Shown: piece by piece, positions 6,818 through 10,965 of the stretch
How positions within the stretch are numbered: the first letter of the stretch is position 1
Layout of the letters: every line of letters starts with the position of its first letter
The notes under the pieces: model-generated
Database searches by the model: none
Told to the model about the DNA's origin: nothing
The model's input: the letters and a program-made list of their open reading frames with translations, nothing else
Position numbers and translations under genes: made by a program
Assembly: GCA_019417325.1 (NCBI GenBank)
Contig: DXVO01000004.1
Coordinates: forward strand, 1 to 10,965
Reading direction: 5' to 3'
DNA: 10,965 nucleotides
Source of the DNA: Parabacteroides sp.
GTDB lineage: Bacteria; Bacteroidota; Bacteroidia; Bacteroidales; Tannerellaceae

Positions 6818-7963
6818 CTATCCCATAATCCACCGGGCACGTTCGCCCAGTAAACGGTACATCATCCAGGTAAAGCCCCAGGAAATACAGAAGATGATAA
6901 CAGCCATAATAGGAACCTGCAAAGGTATGGGCAATGTTACATGCTTCATCAATATAAATACAGGACCTACAATAAAGTAATGCACCATATAAATACCAAA
7001 ACCACATTTGGTCATATTAGCCAACGCCTTCATTACCGTTTCATTTTTTATTATCACTTTTTGCAGTAAGAGGAAAACGGCAACCGTCATAATGGCCACA
7101 TTCGGGCTACAGAAAGTAAAGAACAGCTCCATTTCCGCCTCTGTCGACTGCATATTGGCCGCTGCTTCACTGAAACCTGCATAGGTTCCTGCGTATCCTA
7201 CTGCAAACAAAACGGCAGAAACCAGCGTTGTTTTACCCAACGACCAGTCATTCCCTTCTTTCAAATAATGCCCTAATAACAAATAGCCATTAAAACCGGC
7301 AAAATAGTACAGCATGCCAAACTGGTTCCAAGTACTTGTTCCAAACATATAATAGGACACATAAGCAGATAAATAAGGGATAAACAAAGAGACAAACCAG
7401 ATAAGCAGGAAAATCTGCTTCGTCTTCCGGTCTGCCCTTTCAACCCATGCCGAGAAAAACGGCATATACAGATACAGCCCTATCAGCAAATAAATATACC
7501 ACATATGATTTTCCTTAAAACTGAAATTAAAAGGAATCATCGCCACATCCTTCAAAGAGTCCATCAGAGCTTGGGATTCATTCCCCTGCACATAACAAAA
7601 GAAATCGCCAATAATAGACTTAGGCAATCCCAGAACCCCTGTAAACCAAGGGAACATATTATATAAAACCGACCATATCAGGAAGGGAAACAATACACGG
7701 AATATACGTTTCTTATAAAAGCCACCTAACGGCTGTTGTCTGACCGGAAGCAATAATAAACCGGTCATCATCACAAACAAAGGGACGGAAGGACGAAGCA
7801 AAGAGCCGTAAATTGCAGCCCAATGGCGGTATTCGGGAATACTCCCTAAAGTAGGCGAGATATAAAAGGGGTCGATACAATGAACCCCTATAACCATAAT
7901 CATGGCAACAGCCCGTATGACATCCAGCCATACCAACCGGGAATTGAGAATTGAGTCTTTCAT
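6818..7963 (-). CDS. Acyltransferase-3 family membrane protein (O-acyltransferase)
   Basis: With the start at 7963 the protein has 381 residues. It shows the family signature near the N-terminus: RLVWLDVIRAVAMIMVIGVHC, where R17 and H28 are spaced by ten residues as in acyltransferase-3 enzymes. Many hydrophobic segments follow (about ten predicted by eye), for example MMTGLLLLP, HMWYIYLLIGLYLYMPFF and FGIYMVHYFIVGPVFILM. Family members transfer acyl groups, commonly acetyl, to sugars of O-antigen, capsule, peptidoglycan or other envelope molecules at the inner membrane. A start at 8011 is possible in frame, but a full promoter lies inside that extension, so transcription begins after it and ATG 7963 is preferred. 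No polysaccharide genes are adjacent, so the acceptor is unknown. Confidence 0.85.
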   Translation of the reverse strand: MKDSILNSRLVWLDVIRAVAMIMVIGVHCIDPFYISPTLGSIPEYRHWAAIYGSLLRPSVPLFVMMTGLLLLPVRQQPLGGFYKKRIFRVLFPFLIWSVLYNMFPWFTGVLGLPKSIIGDFFCYVQGNESQALMDSLKDVAMIPFNFSFKENHMWYIYLLIGLYLYMPFFSAWVERADRKTKQIFLLIWFVSLFIPYLSAYVSYYMFGTSTWNQFGMLYYFAGFNGYLLLGHYLKEGNDWSLGKTTLVSAVLFAVGYAGTYAGFSEAAANMQSTEAEMELFFTFCSPNVAIMTVAVFLLLQKVIIKNETVMKALANMTKCGFGIYMVHYFIVGPVFILMKHVTLPIPLQVPIMAVIIFCISWGFTWMMYRLLGERARWIMG

Positions 7964-7985
7964 GCTTGATTTATTTAAACTCCGA

Positions 7986-8016
7986 CAAAAATAAACGTTT
8001 AACCCATTCAATGCAA
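7986..8016 (-). promoter_or_regulatory. Promoter of the acyltransferase gene, decides its start codon
   Basis: On the minus strand TTG (8016-8014) is followed after exactly 20 bases by TATTTTTG (7993-7986), a full Bacteroidota promoter match. Transcription would start near 7980, leaving a leader of roughly 17 bases before ATG 7963 and excluding the upstream ATG at 8011. Confidence 0.65.
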
Positions 8017-8035
8017 GAAAAACACGTATTCACTG

Positions 8036-8440
8036 TTATTCAAGGGAAACCAGCGTGCGTCCCTCCAATATATCCGGCATATTAGCGACTGCCCAATCGA
8101 CCAGGCTCTGAAGATGGGGCAGCAGGCTTTTTCCCCTTTCCGTCAACTGGTATTCGACCCGGGGAGGTACCTCGGCATAGACGTTTCGCGCCACCAGCCC
8201 GTCTGTTTCCAGCGACCGGAGAGTCACCGTCAGCATCCGTTGCGAAATATCATCTATTGTCCGGTGGATATCATTGAAACGCATCGTTCCGTTGGCATTT
8301 AGTGTTACCAAAACAAGCATCGACCACTTATTTCCGAGCTTACTCAGTATCTCCCGTATCGGACAGCTTCCTGTATTATGAAAATTTTTCATTTTATTTC
8401 TTCGGCTAATTGACTTATGATGAACATTAGTTACCTCCAT
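8036..8440 (-). CDS. HxlR-family winged-helix regulator, probably thiol-sensing
   Basis: The 134-residue protein carries the HxlR signature from end to end: SCPIREILSKLGNKWSMLVL (25-44), RFNDIHRTIDDISQRMLTVTLRSLETDGLV (54-83), and the wing region EVPPRVEYQLTERG (89-102). It binds DNA as a dimer. It has one cysteine only, C26 in the CPI motif, the position used by YodB/HypR-type regulators to sense quinones, aldehydes or disulfide stress. It is divergent from a DJ-1/PfpI gene, a common pairing for electrophile-stress control. The start is uncertain. ATG 8440 has AAGGA six bases upstream, whereas ATG 8392 (MKNFHNTGSCP) gives 118 residues, closer to the usual family length. Autoregulation is likely given the palindromes at 8441-8453 and 8508-8522. 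Confidence 0.9.
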   Translation of the reverse strand: MEVTNVHHKSISRRNKMKNFHNTGSCPIREILSKLGNKWSMLVLVTLNANGTMRFNDIHRTIDDISQRMLTVTLRSLETDGLVARNVYAEVPPRVEYQLTERGKSLLPHLQSLVDWAVANMPDILEGRTLVSLE

Positions 8441-8453
8441 GTAAGTTCCTTAC
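8441..8453. promoter_or_regulatory. Palindrome GTAAG-TTC-CTTAC, probable HxlR operator 1
   Basis: Perfect 5-bp arms with a 3-base centre lie just upstream of the HxlR start and 15 bases upstream of the plus-strand -33 element. It shares the GTAAG-N3-CTTAC form with the site at 8508-8522. Confidence 0.6.
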
Positions 8454-8467
8454 TGTCAAGTACCTTC

Positions 8468-8498
8468 TTGTTTATCACAGAAAGGAGATTTACATTTG
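8468..8498 (+). promoter_or_regulatory. Promoter of the DJ-1/PfpI gene
   Basis: TTG (8468-8470) is followed after exactly 20 bases by TACATTTG (8491-8498). Transcription would start near 8505, just before or within the second palindrome, with a leader of about 53 bases to ATG 8558. Confidence 0.65.
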
Positions 8499-8503
8499 CA
8501 ACA

Positions 8504-8511
8504 CAAAGGTA
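8504..8511 (-). promoter_or_regulatory. -7 promoter element for the HxlR gene
   Basis: The minus strand reads TACCTTTG from 8511 to 8504, a TAnnTTTG match. It overlaps the palindrome at 8508-8522, so a bound regulator would block it directly. No -33 TTG is visible at the right distance. Confidence 0.5.
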
Positions 8512-8522
8512 AGAAACTTACC
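8508..8522. promoter_or_regulatory. Palindrome GGTAAG-AAA-CTTACC, probable HxlR operator 2
   Basis: Perfect 6-bp arms around a 3-base centre, the same core as operator 1. It overlaps the -7 of the HxlR gene and begins 10 bases after the -7 of the DJ-1/PfpI gene, so occupancy would repress both directions. Confidence 0.65.
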
Positions 8523-8557
8523 AAAAATAACTATTGTCTCATTTAATATTCACAGTT

Positions 8558-9085
8558 ATGAAAAAGAAAGTAGCAGTTGTAGCCGTTAACCCGGTAAACG
8601 GTTCCGGGTTGTTCCAATATCTGGAAGCGTTTTTTGAGAATGGAATCACTTATACCGTTTTCGCCGTAAGCGACTCGAAAGAAATCAAAACGAACTCCGG
8701 CATCACCCTTTTTGCGGATGACGTGATTGCCAATCTAAAGGGACATGAAGATGAATATGAAGCATTGGTTTTCGCTTGTGGCGATGCGGTTCCCGTTTTT
8801 GCACAGAATGCGGAGAAACCTTACAACCAGGATTTATTATCCGTTATCGGCGCTTTTGCACAAAAAGGCAAGAAAATGATAGGCCATTGTGCCGCCGCCC
8901 TGCTTTTCGAAATCGCAGGTGTCAGCGAAGGCAAGAAAGTATCTGTCCACCCATTGGCTAAGCCTGCCATTCAGAAAGGAATCGCTACAGACGATGATTC
9001 AACCATCGACGGCAACTTCTTCACAGCAAAAGAAGAAAACCATATCTGGACGATGATGCCGGAAGTCATCAAGACTCTAAAATAG
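8558..9085 (+). CDS. DJ-1/PfpI family protein
   Basis: This 175-residue cytoplasmic protein has the DJ-1/PfpI single-domain length and layout. It has a first strand KKVAVVAV (3-10), a central YEALVFACGDAVP (67-79), and the nucleophile elbow KMIGHCAAALLFEIAG (106-121) with C111 as the reactive cysteine. The C-terminal STIDGNFFTAKEENHIWTMMPEVI (148-171) matches the family's DGN..TA region. Members act as glyoxalases/deglycases, chaperones or amidotransferase-like hydrolases in electrophile or oxidative stress; the exact activity cannot be read here. A TTG start at 8534 would add eight residues, but ATG 8558 directly precedes the conserved first strand. It is divergent from the HxlR gene and shares its palindromic operators. 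Confidence 0.85.
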   Translation: MKKKVAVVAVNPVNGSGLFQYLEAFFENGITYTVFAVSDSKEIKTNSGITLFADDVIANLKGHEDEYEALVFACGDAVPVFAQNAEKPYNQDLLSVIGAFAQKGKKMIGHCAAALLFEIAGVSEGKKVSVHPLAKPAIQKGIATDDDSTIDGNFFTAKEENHIWTMMPEVIKTLK

Positions 9086-9116
9086 GGATGCTGCCTGAGA
9101 CGCAGCTCTATTTGTG

Positions 9117-9203
9117 GACGCGGATGACGCGGAAAACGCGGATTAATACAGGACATAGATTATTTAGCCTGTGAAAATCTGCGTTTTTCGCGTCATCCGC
9201 GTC
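9117..9203. repeat. Long imperfect hairpin downstream of the DJ-1/PfpI gene (ACGCGGA-type repeat, copy 2)
   Basis: Arms 9117-9152 and 9168-9203 are 36 bases each and complementary at all but about 5 positions, with a 15-base loop. The left arm is made of tandem units GACGCGGAT, GACGCGGAAA, ACGCGGATT. It occupies most of the 172-base gap between two plus-strand genes and may terminate the upstream transcript. Confidence 0.8.
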
Positions 9204-9257
9204 TAATTATCCATACCTTTACCGCCATCGGATAAAACGAAAACGAATAGATACATT

Positions 9258-10733
9258 ATGAAAAACATCATCTACTCTGCCTTCTTCTGTTTGCTTCTTG
9301 TAAGCAATATGCAGACACAAATACATGCCGGCTCATACATATCCGCACAGCAGGACAAACTAATCGTCACCGGCAAAGTTATCAACCGGACGAAAGAAAG
9401 CCCTAAAGTGATAACCGTTATCGAATGCAGCCCATTGGATGACGGGGGCAGATACGCGTCCCAACTGGACAGTAATGGAATGTTCCGAACGGAGATGTCG
9501 TTTGTCTACGAGCATAGTTTTACAATCAACTATGCGAACAGATTCATTAACCTGTATGGAGCAAACGGGGATTCCCTCTATCTGGAAATCGATGCAAAGA
9601 AGCTGTCGGAAAACAAAGAAAGCCCCATCCTGTTCGGTGGCGACAAAGCTGCCGGAAACAATTATTTCAGTGAAGTCATCGACAAGACCTTCCCGCTGAT
9701 AAACAACGTGGAACTGGCTCCGGTATCCGTACCGCTAAAGGACTATATGGAGACTTTCCAATCCGAATATACCCGGTTGAAAGACAGCATACGCGTGTAT
9801 AGCCAACCCTATCCCTCACAGGAAAATGTACTGCGGATGTTGGACAATATGGCCCTGTTCAGCCTTGCCAACACAGCAACGGATTATACCGAAAAGAACC
9901 CGCAGGATGCGTTAGCCTTTTTCACACAACCGGTTTTCGACCTTTACAACGCAGAGAACCTAAAGGTCATGATGTTTCCTTACCATCTGGATTATTACCG
10001 GCAAGCCTTGTTGGACAGCGATTCCATTGCAAAAGCCTGTCTGGAAAAGGAGGATATAACGGCTTTGTACCGCAGGGGCGCCGAACTTCTGCTTACTTTG
10101 CCCGAAGGGACATACCGGGATATCATGCTGGCAGGTTTCTGCAACCGGCTCAAAAGGTTCAATCTGGAAATACTGCCGCCCAGAGAGTCATTCTGCAATG
10201 ACACGGTTTTCCAATGCGTCAGCCGGTTATCCGCAGCAGGACACACAAAGAACCAATTGCCGGAAATGCTTCTTTCGGATGGCGCTTTCTATTATGCTCC
10301 CAATGGAAAAACGGAATTTATCCCCGTAAAGAACCTCACGGATTTTCTAAAAAAGAAATACACAGGGAAAGTGGTCTATCTGGATATCTGGGCTATCTGG
10401 TGCGGTCCCTGCCGGGCGGAGATGAAACATGCCAAGGCGCTCCACACCTTGTTTAAAGACAGGGATATTGTCTTTATCAATATCTGTATGATGTCCGACC
10501 GGGCAAAGTGGGAAAAGGCTATCCGGGATGAAAACATAGGTGGAGAGAACTATTTCCTCAACGAGGATATGTCGCAAATCTGCATGTCTGCCTTGCAAGT
10601 ACCGGGCTTCCCGACTTACCTCCTGCTGGATAAAACAGGCGCTATCATCAACAAGATGCCTCCGCGTCCGTCGGCACTTCCGAAACTGCAAAAGGAACTG
10701 GAATCTGTAACGTCGGTCGTTACCGTTCGCTAA
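9258..10733 (+). CDS. Exported TlpA-like thioredoxin-domain protein with a long N-terminal region
   Basis: The 491-residue protein has a signal peptide (1-24, ending IHA). Residues about 34-115 look like the beta-rich DUF4369-type head common in Bacteroidota thioredoxins: LIVTGKVIN, then FTINYANRFINLYGANGDSLYLEID. A helical middle section runs from about 130 to 330. The C-terminal thioredoxin fold begins near 355, with KVVYLDIWAIWCGPCRAEM (371-389), catalytic C382/C385 in WCGPC, and cis-proline P452 in VPGFPTYLLLDKTG. It probably reduces or exchanges disulfides in the periplasm. C11 lies in the signal core and is not a convincing lipobox, so it is probably not a lipoprotein. The last codons and stop are made of the first unit of the 23-bp palindrome array, so the C-terminal VVTVR is repeat-encoded. 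Confidence 0.85.
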   Translation: MKNIIYSAFFCLLLVSNMQTQIHAGSYISAQQDKLIVTGKVINRTKESPKVITVIECSPLDDGGRYASQLDSNGMFRTEMSFVYEHSFTINYANRFINLYGANGDSLYLEIDAKKLSENKESPILFGGDKAAGNNYFSEVIDKTFPLINNVELAPVSVPLKDYMETFQSEYTRLKDSIRVYSQPYPSQENVLRMLDNMALFSLANTATDYTEKNPQDALAFFTQPVFDLYNAENLKVMMFPYHLDYYRQALLDSDSIAKACLEKEDITALYRRGAELLLTLPEGTYRDIMLAGFCNRLKRFNLEILPPRESFCNDTVFQCVSRLSAAGHTKNQLPEMLLSDGAFYYAPNGKTEFIPVKNLTDFLKKKYTGKVVYLDIWAIWCGPCRAEMKHAKALHTLFKDRDIVFINICMMSDRAKWEKAIRDENIGGENYFLNEDMSQICMSALQVPGFPTYLLLDKTGAIINKMPPRPSALPKLQKELESVTSVVTVR

Positions 10734-10834
10734 CTGCCATCGTTACCGAACGGTAATTGCAGTGATTACCGAGCGGTAACTACAGACATTACCGCCCGAT
10801 AACTGTTGTAGTTACCGGGCGGTAGCGATGGCAG
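10720..10834. repeat. Five-unit, 23-bp-period array of TTACCGNNCGGTAA palindromes
   Basis: Units start at 10720, 10743, 10766, 10789 and 10812, an exact 23-base period, each 14 bases long. They read TTACCGTTCGCTAA, TTACCGAACGGTAA, TTACCGAGCGGTAA, TTACCGCCCGATAA and TTACCGGGCGGTAG. Spacers are 9 bases. The first (CTGCCATCG, 10734-10742) is the exact reverse complement of the bases after the last unit (CGATGGCAG, 10826-10834), so 10734-10834 is also a single large inverted repeat around 10780-10788. Unit 1 includes the stop codon of the thioredoxin gene. Function is unknown: a multi-site protein-binding array, an iteron-like tract, or an RNA structure at the 3' end. Confidence 0.9.
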
Positions 10835-10874
10835 ACGCAGATATTAGAGGGATGTACCATATATATATTAGGGA

Positions 10875-10965
10875 ACGCAGACTACGCAGAACACGCAGAT
10901 TTACGCAGAACATATTTTTTCAATAAAGAATCTGCGTAAATCTGCGTGTTCTGCGTCATCAGCGT
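10875..10965. repeat. Long hairpin of tandem ACGCAGA units (copy 3), cut by the window edge
   Basis: Arms 10875-10909 and 10931-10965 are 35 bases each with 3 mismatches and a 21-base AT-rich loop. The left arm is four tandem units, ACGCAGACT, ACGCAGAAC, ACGCAGATTT and ACGCAGA. It differs from copies 1 and 2 mainly by GCAGA in place of GCGGA. A stray ACGCAGAT also lies at 10835-10842, next to the 23-bp array. The arms may continue beyond the window. Confidence 0.8.

Noticed and set aside
7964..8011. 16-residue N-terminal extension of the acyltransferase from ATG 8011
   Set aside because: A full promoter (TTG, 20 bases, TATTTTTG) lies across this stretch, so it would not be transcribed as coding sequence. 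The downstream ATG 7963 directly precedes the conserved first membrane segment.
8534..8557. TTG start giving an eight-residue extension of the DJ-1/PfpI protein
   Set aside because: ATG 8558 immediately precedes the conserved first beta strand, and the extra residues (SHLIFTV) are not family-like.
9258..9330. Thioredoxin protein as a lipoprotein through C11
   Set aside because: C11 is inside the hydrophobic core of the signal peptide without a lipobox before it. A standard cleavage site after IHA (residue 24) is more likely.
10720..10834. The regular repeat-spacer pattern as a CRISPR array
   Set aside because: Repeats are 14 bases and spacers 9 bases, far below CRISPR sizes. The whole array is symmetrical, and no cas gene is nearby.

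Overview
The window looks like a chromosomal stretch of a gut-type Bacteroidota (Bacteroides/Parabacteroides-like). The main reason is promoter form: several genes are preceded by the Bacteroidota -7 element TAnnTTTG, and three of these have a TTG about 20 bases upstream. The protein families (secreted GH106-like glycosidase, AraC regulator, long-headed periplasmic thioredoxin) fit the same phylum. No species can be named from the sequence alone.

Layout. (1) 1-1945 is accessory-looking and AT-rich. It has a possible insertion-sequence end (about 102-148), a 286-residue protein with a C-terminal GIY-YIG nuclease domain (193-1053), and about 890 bases with no confident gene. That gap holds a perfect 13-bp hairpin followed by a T-tract, a 42-codon ORF and a perfect 13-bp inverted repeat that is probably an operator. 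(2) 1946-6685 is a small sugar-use locus: a secreted GH106-like glycoside hydrolase, a convergent AraC-family regulator, and a divergent L-fucose/L-arabinose-isomerase-family protein. The likely logic is that a sugar released outside the cytoplasm is sensed by the AraC protein and isomerised in the cytoplasm; the sugar itself cannot be read from the sequence. (3) 6818-7963 (minus) encodes an acyltransferase-3 membrane protein with a textbook promoter. (4) 8036-9085 is a divergent pair: an HxlR-family regulator with a single cysteine, and a DJ-1/PfpI protein with a nucleophile-elbow cysteine. Two near-identical palindromes flank the promoter region, suggesting a thiol-stress sensing module. (5) 9258-10733 encodes an exported TlpA-like thioredoxin with a WCGPC motif.

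The intergenic DNA is unusually structured. Three long imperfect hairpins (6707-6788, 9117-9203, 10875-10965) are all built from short tandem ACGC(G/A)GA units and each lies downstream of a plus-strand gene. The most striking element is at 10720-10834: five 14-bp palindromes of form TTACCGNNCGGTAA at an exact 23-bp period. The first overlaps the stop codon of the thioredoxin gene, and the rest of the array folds as one larger inverted repeat. This array is my main candidate for something undescribed.
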